Shown here in pieces: positions 50,850 to 60,934 of a stretch of DNA of 64,000 nucleotides. The stretch is taken from the NCBI GenBank assembly GCA_026686845.1, contig JAIVEN010000013.1:17256001-17320000 (forward strand). The letters run 5' to 3'. A program made the translations under genes and the position numbers. Position 1 is the first letter of the stretch. Each line of letters starts with the position of its first letter. The notes below the pieces were generated by a model that saw nothing but the letters and a program-made list of their open reading frames with translations, was not told the DNA's origin and ran no database searches. Source of the stretch: Adenanthera pavonina. Lineage: Eukaryota; Streptophyta; Magnoliopsida; Fabales; Fabaceae.

Positions 50850-52030
50850 GCATTAGTGTGAGGAAAGCTTGGTTATGTCCCAGAATTAGTCTTCACTAAC
50901 TATTGGAAGGAAGCCACCTATATGAAATGCCATGTTATAATGACAGCTCGTGGTTCCAACTTTGTGCGAGGGAGACATGTATTTCATTCCATGTTGCATT
51001 CATGGCATTATTGTATGAGATATATATATGTTGATTGTGGTTGTCCCCGGTTATTGAGACTTTGTCTCACACCCCTTTCCCATGAACTAACATTTTAGGT
51101 GAAGGTTCTGGCACTAGTTAGGAGAAGACAAGGGAATATTCAAGTCACGGTAGTATGTGTAATGTCTATGTATGTTGTGCCAAGTAGGAAAGTATGTTTG
51201 GATTGGTATGAGGATTAGAATAATTGTAATGATATATTGATGATTATGAAATAATGTGGATGATGATATTAATGGTATGGTGGTATGAATGTGTTTATGT
51301 ATGATGAATGTGTGTGATGATGATTTGGACCCTAGCATGGGTCATTATTATTGGAGCAGGTGTCTATGTATTAGAAAGGTAGTGCGGGGAAGCCCAATAG
51401 GGATTTTGGGCATTGAATGTGAGTTTTAGGCATATAGCCCATTATGTGAAACTTGGGTTCGAGGAGGTCAAATCTTAGTGGAGTGGTCCCTTTGAGGTGA
51501 AACCTCTTTGAATAAGTTGGTTGAGCTAAATAAGACCTGTATGAATGGTCCCTAAGTAGCAATTTGCAACTATAAATGGAGGTTGTAAGTGGTGAGTTTT
51601 GGTTAAAAAGTAGCAAAAAGAGTGTTGGGTTCCAAAATCTCCATACAAAGTTAGATTTAAGTGAAACTAGTGTTTATGGATTGATTAGGATAAGATTAAC
51701 TTGTAGAAGTTGGAATCAAGTCAATCAGAGGCCTGAACATAAAGTTATGTGCATCGGAAGTTAGCCCTAAAAATTAGCAACTTACTAATATGGGAACTGA
51801 TGCTGGCTCTGCGACACCAGAAGCATGGCCACGGCGCCATGTGATATTGCCCAGCTGAGGCCATAGCGGTACTGTAGCAAGCCACGATCCCAACATAGTT
51901 TGGTGCATTGGTGTTTTTCTGCTGCTTTGTTGTTTTGGGGAGTTAAAGTTAAGGTGTTCTAGTCTTGTTTGCTTAGTTTTTGAAGTAATTGGTCAAGATT
52001 GGAAGTGTGTTGGAGTAGGGTGTTACATTT

Positions 52031-52042
52031 TGGTATTAGAGC
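52031..52042 (+). other. Chromovirus primer-binding site
   Basis: TGGTATTAGAGC lies three bases after the LTR end TGTTACA and matches the tRNA-iMet primer site TGGTATCAGAGC with one C-to-T change. Confidence 0.85.
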
Positions 52043-52149
52043 AATGGTTCGGTCTATTGTTTCTGCTTGTGGTAGTACTTAGCACAATTTCAATTGCATA
52101 AACTTGTATATTCCTACTACGATACTAGTCCAGAACTATATAACTAAAT

Positions 52150-53440
52150 ATGTTATTGCTTGTGGTAGGGGAAAATGTGTCAGAGAAAGGAAAAGTAATA
52201 ATGACTTGATGAGACAAATGCATGAGATGCTGGCGGGCCTAGTGACAGAGTAAATACTTAGGGGGAAGCATTGAATAGGATGCAAGAGCAATTGAATTGT
52301 CAGGAGTATGGCGATGTGATTTAAGAGGCCAGCATGTATGTTGATTTGAATGTCAGAGAGGATGATAATGAGAATGAGGTTGAGCCTAAAATAGCCCTAA
52401 GAACTGAAATAAGGAGTATCTCCTCTCAACTCAAAGACTTTCGAAAGTTTAATCCCCTAGCTTTCGAATGTACAATGGACCCTACATTGGCCGAGGAATA
52501 GGTTGATCAATTGGAGACTATATTTGGTGTAATGGATTACACCTCTGAACAAAAGGTGCAACTGGCAGTGTTTAAACTCAAGAAGAATGCTAAGCATTGG
52601 TAGAGAAGTGTTCTCCTAAATGTTGAATCCATGAATGCTTAGATGACTTGGGAATAATTTAAAGAAAGGTTATTTGCACACTACTTCCCTCTGACTTTAA
52701 TGATGCAAAAGGAGACTGAGTTTCTAGCTTTTCAACAAGGGAATTTGTTGGGGGATGATTACATTGATCAATTCCTGGATTTGGGAAAATACTCCACCTA
52801 CCTGAAAGATTATCCAAATGAAAAGTGGAAGGCTCAGCGTTCATTTGAGGGAGCCTATCTAGAAATTAAGGAGCAGCTATCAGTGGTTGAATTTGTGTCC
52901 TTTGAGGACTTGTGTGAAAAAATGCATGTTTTCTCCAGGAAAATGCGGGAAGCAGAGGAAGAGAAAAGGAATTCAATAATCCAAGCCTTTCCTCATCTAG
53001 GACCTATCGGAGGTGTCAGTAAAGGAAGTGGATTTGGTAGTAGTAGCATCAGTGGTAGTTCTAATGGAGAAGAGGCCTTTATAATAGAGACCATTTTAAT
53101 AGAGGAAGAGGCAGGTTTAGCAAAGATCTATCTAATAGAGGTTGATTTGGCATATGACAATTCTATAGAGGAGGCTTTGACCAAGAGAGCTTTGGTCAGA
53201 ATGAATTTGTAGGGAGAGATGTAGCTCTATCTCAATACAATTCAGGTGGTGCCTCAAATCCGTGCATAAAATGCGGAATAAGCCATTAGATTGACTATGT
53301 TTGATTTGCTATAACTATAGGAGACTGGGACATTTCTCAAGGAGTTACCATGAGTCTAGACACGATGATGCAATGAGAAGGCCTAGGATGCCCAAACAAG
53401 TCTTCACAATAACTAGATAGGAAGTGGATGCAGCGCTTAA
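52150..53440 (+). pseudogene. Chromovirus gag
   Basis: The capsid-type Retrotrans_gag domain is readable from about 52,430 (FRKFNPLAFECTMDPTLAEE) through KKNAKHW, then FKERLFAHYFPLT near 52,660. A long open part at 52,700-53,212 follows: coiled-coil-like EKMHVFSRKMREAEEEK, then a Gly/Ser-rich segment (GGVSKGSGFGSSSISGSS). The CCHC zinc knuckle near 53,320-53,352 reads CYNYRRLGHFSRSY, with two Cys ligands changed to Tyr (TGT to TAT). Several TGG or CAG codons have become TAG. No functional nucleocapsid is possible. The frame is cut by the LTR-C at 53,479 before the protease. Confidence 0.85.
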
Positions 53441-53749
53441 CTTAATTAGAGGTAAACTTAAACTCAATGATGTCTTTATGTTGAATCAAGAGTTTTGATG
53501 ATTCCAAACCAACATTCAAGAGCTTAGATTGAAGATATCAAAGGAGATCAAAGCTGTCTCAAGTGAAGATTTTCTAAGTTCTTGGTGTTAGATCTTTTGT
53601 AGGATCCTTAGTTTTTGTTATGTCTGGGTAAAAGTTTTTGATTTGAAGAAAAGATGTTTTCAAACTTTGATTTTATGATAAATCTTTAAATATTTGAAAA
53701 ACACCCACAAACAGACGAAGGTTGAAAGTTTAAGCTAAACTGTCAAGTT

Positions 53750-54680
53750 GGAAATTCGAACTTTGCCTTTGGAAATTCGAATTTCGAGCTAAAACTGAAT
53801 AAGTCTGAAGAGATGGCTCTCTGTCAGACGAATTTTGGCTGTTCAAAATTTGAATTTTCATCTAGTCTGAAAGAGGCCTTTTGGTAAACAGACGAACTTC
53901 ACACTTTCAAAATTCGAATTTCAAGTAAAATGAAGTTTGTAAAAACCAAAGAAATTCGTCTGAAATTATGATAAAGTGCATCTGAAATCAAAATGAAATT
54001 GAGTTTGATAAATGCTCTCTGACAGACGAATTTTGAACTTCCAACATTCGAATTTTCATATAAGTCTGAAAGAAGCTTCTTTGCAACAGACGAACTTTGA
54101 GTCTTCAAAATTCGAATTTCAAACAAAACAAAAATTGAGAAAATAGAAGAAATTCGTCTGAAACTATGTTAAAGTTCATCTGAGATCAAGAATGATTTAA
54201 GCTTCAAAACTGCTCTCTGACAGACAAACTTTGAACATTAAAATTCGAATTTCAGAAGCTAAGTTCTTGAGTCTGTTAAAGTAAAACATTGACATATGAA
54301 TGATAAGAACTTGCAACATTCGAATGATGAAATTAGTCTGGAAAGAGTCTCTTTGACAGACGAATTTCACCCTTCCAAAATTCGAATTTCGAAGAAAGTA
54401 ATCTACTATGTCTCTTAAACATTCAGTGGACAGACGAATTTTGGGATACCAAAATTCGAATTTCGAAGGCACTGTAGAAAATTGAAAACACTGTTCACAC
54501 TTAACCAAAAAACTTTCTTCTTGAAAATTCGTATGTCACATTGTGAAAATGTTTTGTAAGTTTCAAAATTCGAATTTCAATTCATAAACAGACGAACTTC
54601 GTGCTGTAACGTTGGAAGCTTTAATCTTCGGTTCCTTCGAAATTCGTCTGTTGACCAACCAAAATTCGAATTTCAGTTTG
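53750..54680 (+). repeat. Array of hairpin-forming modules in LTR-C U3
   Basis: About ten modules of the form ACAGACGAA(T/C)TT, 6-14 variable bases, AAAATTCGAATTTC occur at intervals of roughly 65-90 bp (for example at 53,825, 53,890, 54,022, 54,086, 54,222, 54,357, 54,432, 54,589 and an inverted one at 54,634). AAATTCGAATTT is itself a perfect palindrome, and the two halves of a module pair with each other: at 54,436 CGAATTTTGG and CCAAAATTCG form a perfect 10-bp stem with a 4-base loop. The same array, more decayed, is in every LTR-C copy. Confidence 0.85.
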
Positions 54681-54705
54681 TCAGAAACATTAAATGCGGT
54701 TGGTA

Positions 54706-54796
54706 AACGGATAGTTTTTCAGAGTAACCGTTGGATAACTTCCCCAACGGATAGATTTAATCTCTAACGGATATTTGAGACCTAAATCTATAAATA
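54706..54796 (+). promoter_or_regulatory. LTR-C core promoter: four AACGG motifs and a TATA box
   Basis: AACGGATA occurs at 54,706, 54,746 and 54,766, with an inverted AACCGTT at 54,726-54,732 between them, so cores are near 20-bp intervals. TATAAATA is at 54,789-54,796. AACGG preceded by pyrimidines (TCTAACGG at 54,763) is the core of the mitosis-specific activator element bound by plant three-repeat MYB proteins; other MYB factors also bind such cores. The +1 site is expected about 30 bp further on. The promoter role is inferred. Confidence 0.65.
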
Positions 54797-55344
54797 CAAC
54801 ATCATTTGAAGTTGTGGGTAACGAATCAAACTTGTATATACCGAATTTCTGCTAAACCTTCTTCTTTAAAGCTTTTACTCTCTCAACTTCTATACTTGTA
54901 CTCAAACTTTCATATCTACTCTTTTCAAGAGAGTTATTTCATTGTAATCAATCTACTCTTCATCTTGGAGATAGATTTACTTGTGAGGGGTATTCACAAG
55001 GGGATTGGGAAGCACATAGTGAAAGTGCTTGGAGAGTTTGAGAGAGCTCAGAAACAGAGCATACTCATGTACTGTGGCCCTAGCAAGAAGCCCATTGAAA
55101 TTCTTGCTGTATAGTGGATAAATCTCAAGAGGTGTCTTGGGGACTGGATGTAGGTCAAGTGGAAAGACCGAACCAGGATAAATTACTGAGTCTTCTTCTC
55201 CCTATCTTTACTTTTCAGCTTGCTCTGTTTTACGCATTGTTTTCATTATATTGTGATATTTTCACTTACTTCACTTTGTACAGAAAAATTTCAATCTTCC
55301 CAATTCACCCCCCTCTTGGGAAGTCAGCCTTGCTAACACTTTAT

Positions 55345-55640
55345 TCATGCATTTTTTTTATTCTGGTGCATTGCATTCCTATATATCTTTTGATTATGCT
55401 CAGAGATTAGGTATTGTGGCAATAGAGTTACCTTTTGAATTGTCTGTTTCCACACACACAGGAGTTTCATTAAGAACTGCTCAAGCTTATCTGAATTGTG
55501 TGGTTTGTTTTGAACATCGAAGCACTACCATAGATCTAATATGTCTACCATTGCAAGAGATTGATGTGATAATTAGGATGGATTGGTAGGAGGCAAATAA
55601 TTCTACACTTGACTGTGCTCGAAAGATTATGTCATTACCG
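55345..55640 (+). pseudogene. Chromovirus aspartic protease
   Basis: Retroviral-type aspartic protease that would cleave the polyprotein. The active-site phrase reads YSGALHSYIS, where the family has D-S-G-A; the catalytic Asp is Tyr (TAT for GAT). Downstream the frame keeps LPLQEIDVIIRMDW, the typical end of the gypsy protease (usually GMDWL), followed at once by a TAG where the next residue should be. Inactive. Confidence 0.8.
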
Positions 55641-55769
55641 ATGAATATCCCTAGTATTCAAGGAGATGAAAATGTTTGTCTATCCTTTGCTCAAGCCAAA
55701 AGGTACTTGCAGAAAGGGTGTCAAGCATTTCTACTTTTCTTCTTTATTAACATGAATGAAGAAGGATGT

Positions 55770-56440
55770 ATAGAAAGATATCCAGTTGTATATGAATATC
55801 CTCATATTTTTCCAGAGGAAATCATCAGCTTACCACCACCATGAGCGCTAGAGTTTTCCATCGATTTGGTGCCCAAGACAAGTCCTATTTCTAAGGCTTT
55901 ATATCGAATGACACCATCTAAATTAAAAGAACTCAAGAAGTAGATTGAAGATTTGTTGAAAATCGATTTTATCTGACCAAGTGTCTAACCTTGGGGAGCT
56001 CTAGTGTTATTCATTAAGAAGAAGGATGGCTGTCTCAGATTATGCATTGATTACATGCGGTTAAATAAGGTAACAATCAAGAATAAATATCCTTTACCTT
56101 ATTTCGATGATTTGATTGATCAATTAGCAAGTGCCTTGGTTTTCTCTAAAATTGACTTGAGGTTGAGATACAATCAACTTCATGTGAGTTCCTTGTGATG
56201 CCATTCGGGTTGACTAACACCCTGACAAATTTCATGGATTATATGAACAAGATATTCCAGCCATAACTAGATAAGTTTGTTGTGGTATTCATTGATGATA
56301 TTTTGATATACTACAAGAGTGAAGAATAACATGTACTTCATCTCTGGATTGTGCTTCAAGTGTTGAGGGATCAGCAATTGTATGCCAAGCTTAGTAAATG
56401 TGAGTTTTGGCTATAGGAGGTGAGATTTTTAGGCCGTGGA
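55770..56440 (+). pseudogene. Chromovirus reverse transcriptase
   Basis: RNA-directed DNA polymerase domain. In order: EYPHIFPEEI (linker before RT), an LVPKTSPISKALYRM-like phrase near 55,870, VLFIKKKDGCLRLCIDYMRL at 56,003, YPLPYFDDLIDQLA, FSKIDLRL with its Asp, and the catalytic FIDDIL (YxDD box) at 56,288. Stops interrupt it at 55,842, near 55,941, 55,976, 55,986 and several later places, and a frameshift precedes the DD box. Confidence 0.9.
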
Positions 56441-56599
56441 TCCCAGTAAAATAGAAGCAATGTTGAATTGGAAGAGAACACAATCAATGACCAAAATTCA
56501 CAACTTTCTGGGATTGGCTGGTTACTACCAAAGGATTATCAAGGGATTCTCTCATTTTGTTATGCCCTTGACTAGACTCACCTGCAAGGTTTAATCATT

Positions 56600-57373
56600 C
56601 ATTTGGGATGACAAGTGTGAGAGAGAATTCTAAGAGCTAAAGGTTTGTCTAATATCCACCCCAGTGCTAATTATCCTTAACCCTCTTAAGCCATTCACAG
56701 TTTACATAGATGCCTCTAAGAAGGGTCTGGGATGAGTATTAATGTAATAGAGAAGAGTCATGGCATATACTTCAAGGCAATTGAAACCTCATCAAGAGAA
56801 CTATCCTACTTATGACCTTGGGCTAGCTGCTTTAGTTTTTGCTTTGAAATTATGGAGGCATCATCTATACAGCATTTAGTTCGAGGTATTCAATGATCAC
56901 AAAAGTTTGAAGTATCTCTTTGACCAAAAAGAGTTGAACATAAGACAAAGATGATTGGTAGAATTTTTGAAAGATTATGAATTTGCTTTGAAGTGTCATC
57001 CTAGGAAAGCCAATGTAATGGTGAATGCGTTGAGCACAGTTTACACAGATGCCTCTAAGAAGGGTCTGGGATGAGTATTAATGTAATAGAGAAGAGTCAT
57101 GGCATATACTTCAAGGCAATTGAAACCTCATCAAGAGAACTATCCTACTTATGACCTTGGGCTAGCTGCTTTAGTTTTTGCTTTGAAATTATGGAGGCAT
57201 CATCTATACAGCATTTAGTTCGAGGTATTCAATGATCACAAAAGTTTGAAGTATCTCTTTGACCAAAAAGAGTTGAACATAAGACAAAGATGATTGGTAG
57301 AATTTTTGAAAGATTATGAATTTGCTTTGAAGTGTCATCCTAGGAAAGCCAATGTAATGGTGAATGCGTTGAG
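56600..57373 (+). pseudogene. Chromovirus RNase H with tandem duplication
   Basis: RNase H would degrade the RNA strand during reverse transcription. One unit is 56,696-57,034 and the next 57,035-57,373 (339 bp each, 113 codons, frame kept). Each encodes TVY(I/T)DASKKGLG, SRQLKPHQENYPTYD, LAALVFALKLWRHHLY, FNDHKSLKYLF and ANVMVNALS, i.e. the domain almost from end to end. The family's conserved Glu in DLELAA is Gly in both copies (DLGLAA). I see only one base difference between units. Shared stops show that the duplication came after decay. Confidence 0.9.
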
Positions 57374-57629
57374 TAGAAAGTTGATCCATATAGCCACAAT
57401 GATGATGAGGGAACAACAGTTGCTAGAAAGCCTAAGAGATATAAATATACACCCCGAAGTACTAGTATTAGGATCTGTCAATGTATGAAGTGATTTATTA
57501 AGAAACCTTGGCTATGCTCAATTAGAGGATAACAATCTTTTAGGCATTCGAGAATGAATTGAAATAGCAGAAGCCTAGGTCTTTGATATAATGGAGGATG
57601 GTATCATCTGATACCATGATCGGATTTGT

Positions 57630-58500
57630 ATGCTAAATGTTGCGAGATTTTGAGAAATTATTTTGGAGGAAGCTCATAAGAGCAGGTGCACTATTTACCT
57701 AGGTACCACGAAAATGTACCAAGATTTGAAATAAGGATACTAGTGGCCAGGCATGAAAAAAGACATCATGGAGTATATGACAAGATGTCTAATTTGTTAG
57801 AAGGTGAAAATTAAGCACCAATTGCCAGCAGGTTCGTTGCAACCTTTGGAAATTCCTGAATAGGAATGGGATAGTATCTCCATAGATTTCATGATTGGAT
57901 TACCAAGAACATTATCAAGGCATAACGTAATATGGGTAATTGTAGATAGATTGACAAAGTTAGTTTATTTTCTTCTGATTCGGGAGACTATTTCAATGGA
58001 AAAGTTGGCTAAGTTATATATAAACGAGATCATGAGATTACATGGGATTCCAATGAATATTGTGTTGGACAGAGATCCTTGGTTTACATCTAGGTTTTGG
58101 AAGTCTTTTAAGAAGGCCATGGGGATGAAATTGAATTTCAATACTATTTTTCATCCTCAATATGATGGATAGATTAAAAGAACGATACAAACTCTAGAAG
58201 ACATGCTGTGAGCTTGTGTTTTAGAGAATAAGGGCAGTTGGGATCAATACTTGCCTTGGCCTAATTTGCCTACAATAACAGTTACCACTCGAGTTTGCAA
58301 ATGGTTTCGTGTGAAGCATTGTATGGTCGAAAATGCAAATCTCCATTGTGTTGGGTTGAACTTGGTGAGCATAGTCTATTGGACCCAGATATTATAGATC
58401 AAACCTCTCAGCAAATAGAGAGTATTCAACCATTGGAATTTGATGCTGGAGATAATGTATTTTTGAAGGTCAATCCTACCATAGGTGTTGCGAGATCAAT
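57630..58500 (+). pseudogene. Chromovirus integrase
   Basis: Integrase joins element DNA to the host chromosome. The HHCC zinc module runs from about 57,669: its first His is kept (EAHKSR), the second has become Tyr (IYLGTTKMY; family IHPG), and the CLIC cysteines are kept. The rve catalytic core has Asp at 57,885 (SISIDFMIGLP) and Asp at 58,068 (LDRDPWFTSRFW). The Glu expected 36 residues further, in the QTERT-type motif, reads stop-Ile-Lys-Arg-Thr near 58,170, so the catalytic Glu is Lys. A later frameshift leads into MVSCEALYGRKCKSPLCWVE. Inactive. Confidence 0.9.
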
Positions 58501-58857
58501 TTGAGCGAAAAAGCTCACTCTACGGTATATCAAATTTTGGAGCAAATTGGGCCAGTAGCGTATTGAGTGGCACTATCACCTAATCTCAATGGATTACATG
58601 ATGTGTTCCACGTGTCTCAACTCAAGAAGTATCATCGGGATCCATCTCACATAATTGATGATAAGGAAGTTCAAGCATAAGAGGATCTGACTTTTGAGGT
58701 CACGCTGCTACAAATTATTGATGTAAAGGTGAAATAGCTAAGGAATAAAACCATTAAATTAGTGAAAGTACTGTGAAGCGGCCTCACATCCAATGATGTC
58801 ACGTGGGAGACCGAAGAATTTATGTGAAAGCGGTATCTAGAGATTTTTGCTTAAGGT
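58501..58857 (+). pseudogene. Integrase C-terminal GPY/F module and chromodomain
   Basis: A frameshifted GPY/F module can be followed at 58,430-58,640 (NVFLKVNPTIGV, then EQIGPVA, LNGLHDVFHVSQLKKY). The chromodomain follows at about 58,720-58,856: TIKLVKVL, stop (family Trp), SGLTSNDVTWETEEFM, stop, KRYLEIFA. Chromodomains steer chromovirus integration to heterochromatin by binding modified histones, which fits this setting. The final phrase before the LTR is DKIFIKRGE. Confidence 0.8.
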
Positions 58858-58890
58858 AAGAGTTGAAATTTTAAAGACAAAATTTTTATA

Positions 58891-58902
58891 AAGAGAGGAG
58901 AA
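58891..58902 (+). other. Chromovirus polypurine tract
   Basis: AAGAGAGGAGAA lies directly before the 3' LTR start TGTAACAACCC. Confidence 0.8.
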
Positions 58903-60934
58903 TGTAACAACCCTCATTACATTATCCCTAACTTAGTCTCTAGCTAATGAAGTATAATTGATGATATGTGTAGAACTAGAGGAACCAACAAGAAGGAAAA
59001 GCCAAAATGAAATAGGGGAGCTCCACGCCAAGGAGAGGAACAGTGGCGTCATGGTGAACTTACTCGCCTCTACGGAGCCAGACCTCAAAAGTATTTAAAC
59101 CATAAACATTTCAGTTTGGCCGAGCAAGAAAATGAGAGAGGAAACGGAGGGAGAGATAAAGAGCAGTGTTAAGGTTCGTGATTCTTGACCTTTGGGAGAG
59201 ATTTTCAACCTCTGGAAGCTTCGATCTTGGTTGGTAAGTGATCTTTGTCCTCCCTTTCCATTTTTCTTTAGTTTGAGTTGGATTTTTCTGGGTATATATT
59301 TGGGTTTTCGATTTTGGCTAAAATCCACCAATTAAAATGGATGAAATTGGATCAATGAAGTGTGATTTAGTGTTTATAATGCTTAGGTATGAGTTTTGGT
59401 TGGATTATGATCGGTTTGAGTGGAACCTTAAGCTAAAATTGCTTGAGGGAGTAGAAAATCCAAATTGTATGTGATAGGATAAAGTTTGAATAGTTGTTTG
59501 GGGCTTAGTAGAACATGATTATACTAATGGAATGATGAGTTAAGTATAATTAGTTGAGTTATGGATTTTGGTTAAGTTGTATATTATGTTAGTTGAGGAT
59601 ATTATGACATTGTCGAGGTTGTTTGGTTGATCGAAGGAGTACAAATTTACAGTTGACAATCCGAGAAGCTCATGGAATTTGCATGTGTGAGGTATTGACA
59701 ACTAGAGGTAACAAGGTGCTTGCATTGTTTGTACTATCTGTTAGTATATATGTGTGTATATATGGCATGTTAACATTTATACCACGATATTGATATGTGT
59801 GTGTATGGTTTTTCTATATATCGTAGTATGCACACAGCTAGACATTATAGTAGATGATGATGATTATATATGATGTTGATGTGACATTTCATGAGTTCAT
59901 AGCATGATAGTGAGAAACATGATGATAATAATGATTACATGACGATATGACATGAACCTCATCACATGACATTATGGGGAAAGGTGGATCAGGTGGTGAT
60001 AATGATATATGATATGATATGATATGATGAGATATTATATGGGTGTAATAAAGAAGGGATCCATATTGCTAAATCCTCTCCTATGGCTAGGAGAAATAGA
60101 CTGTTGTGGACTGCATCTTTCCTAAATCACCACCATGTCAAGGTGGTCCAAGGGAAGGAGAGCCACGGTCCGAGCACTAGTGTAACCTTTGGCCGAGTTG
60201 CATTAGTATGAGGTGAACTTCGTGATATCCCTAAATTAGTCTTCACCGACTGTTGGAAGGGAGTCACCTATACGAAATGTCATATTATGATAACAGCTTG
60301 TGGTTGTAGCTCTGTACGAGAAAGACATGCATTTCATTCCATGTTGTATTCATGGCATTATTGTATGAGATATATATATATGTTGCTTGTGGTTGTCCTC
60401 GGTTACTGAGACTTGGTCTCACTCCCCTTTCCCATGAACTAACATTTCTGGTGAAGGTGTTGGTACTAGTTTGGAGAAGACAAGGGAGTAGTGTCCCAGA
60501 CGAGGGAATATTCAAGTCATGGTAGTATGTGTATTGTCTATGTATGTTGTGCCAAGTAAGATAGTATGTTTGGAATGATATGAGGTTTATAATACTTGTA
60601 ATGATATACTGATATTATGGAATAACGTGGATGATGATATTGATGGTTTGGTGGTATGGATGTGTTTATGTAAGATGAATGTGTGTGATGATGATTTGGA
60701 CCCTGGCACGGGTCATTATTATTGGAGCAGGTGTCTATGTGATATAAAGGATTATAATAATTGAGGCCACAGTGGTACTATAGCATCCTGCGACCCCAGT
60801 ACAGTTCTGAAGCATTGTTATTTTTTTGCTGCTTTGATGTTTTGGGGAGTAAAAGTCAAGGTGTTTTGGTCTTGTTTGGTTAGTTTTTGAAGTAATTAGT
60901 CAAGATTAGAGGTATGTTGGAGTATGGTGTTACA
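58903..60934 (+). mobile_element. 3' LTR of the chromovirus (LTR-G)
   Basis: It starts TGTAACAACCC and ends ATGGTGTTACA; 2,032 bp. It matches the four 5' LTR pieces and the solo copy at 1,397. It contains a TATATGTGTGTATATATGG low-complexity part near 59,745, GATGAT-rich microsatellite-like stretches at 59,850-60,030, and the hairpin at 60,408-60,420. A segment of about 400 bp present in the other copies is missing after about 60,740. It is not interrupted. Confidence 0.9.

Larger units (their letters stand above)
38610..52027 (+). mobile_element. 5' LTR of the chromovirus in four pieces
   Basis: The pieces are 38,610-39,233, 45,006-45,209, 48,718-48,989 and 50,850-52,027. Joined order follows the 3' LTR: the first shares AACATTTCAGTTTG...GAGAGGAAACGGAGGGAGAGAT with 59,105; the second shares CCACGATATTGATATGTG with 59,783; the third shares the tract GACATGAACATCATCACATGAC; the fourth shares GGTTATTGAGACTTTGTCTC and the end GGTGTTACA. 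Target duplications at each break confirm the junctions. It keeps a segment (about 51,380-51,845) that is deleted from the 3' LTR. The first ~190 bp (TGTAACAACCC...) are not found, so the left edge is approximate. Confidence 0.85.
53479..55338 (+). mobile_element. Solo copia LTR (LTR-C), 1,860 bp, sense strand
   Basis: It starts TGTTGAATCAAGAG and ends TTGCTAACA, with a perfect CTTTA duplication (53,474-53,478 and 55,339-55,343). It holds the best preserved hairpin-module array (53,750-54,680), the TATA box at 54,789-54,796, and a U5 with GACTGGATGTAGGTCAAGTGG and CCGAACCAGGATAAA. Two open frames within it (54,806-55,114 and 55,114-55,410) look accidental. It splits chromovirus gag from protease. 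Confidence 0.95.
38610..60934 (+). mobile_element. Ty3/gypsy chromovirus (Tekay/Del type), complete layout but dead and nested
   Basis: Order on the plus strand: 5' LTR (first ~190 bp missing, in four pieces up to 52,027), primer-binding site 52,031, gag, protease, RT, RNase H, integrase with GPY/F module and chromodomain, polypurine tract 58,891, 3' LTR 58,903-60,934. The chromodomain after integrase defines a chromovirus, and the long LTRs with TGTAACA...TGTTACA ends fit Tekay/Del. Insertions inside it are LTR-B 39,234-45,005 (itself holding LTR-B 40,508-43,377), LTR-B 45,210-48,717, LTR-C 48,990-50,849 and LTR-C 53,479-55,338. All coding parts contain stops. Flanking duplications cannot be checked because the left end is truncated. 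Confidence 0.85.

Noticed and set aside
52700..53212. 170-codon open frame as an independent gene
   Set aside because: It is the longest unbroken part of chromovirus gag, continuous with gag phrases before it and the zinc knuckle after it.
48990..55338. The two inverted 1,860-bp LTRs as ends of one element
   Set aside because: LTRs of one element are direct repeats and share one target duplication; here the orientation is inverted and each copy has its own duplication.
54806..55410. Two adjacent open frames of about 100 codons each in the LTR-C copy
   Set aside because: They lie in the transcribed non-coding part of the LTR; the second has a mirror counterpart in the minus copy and shows no domain.
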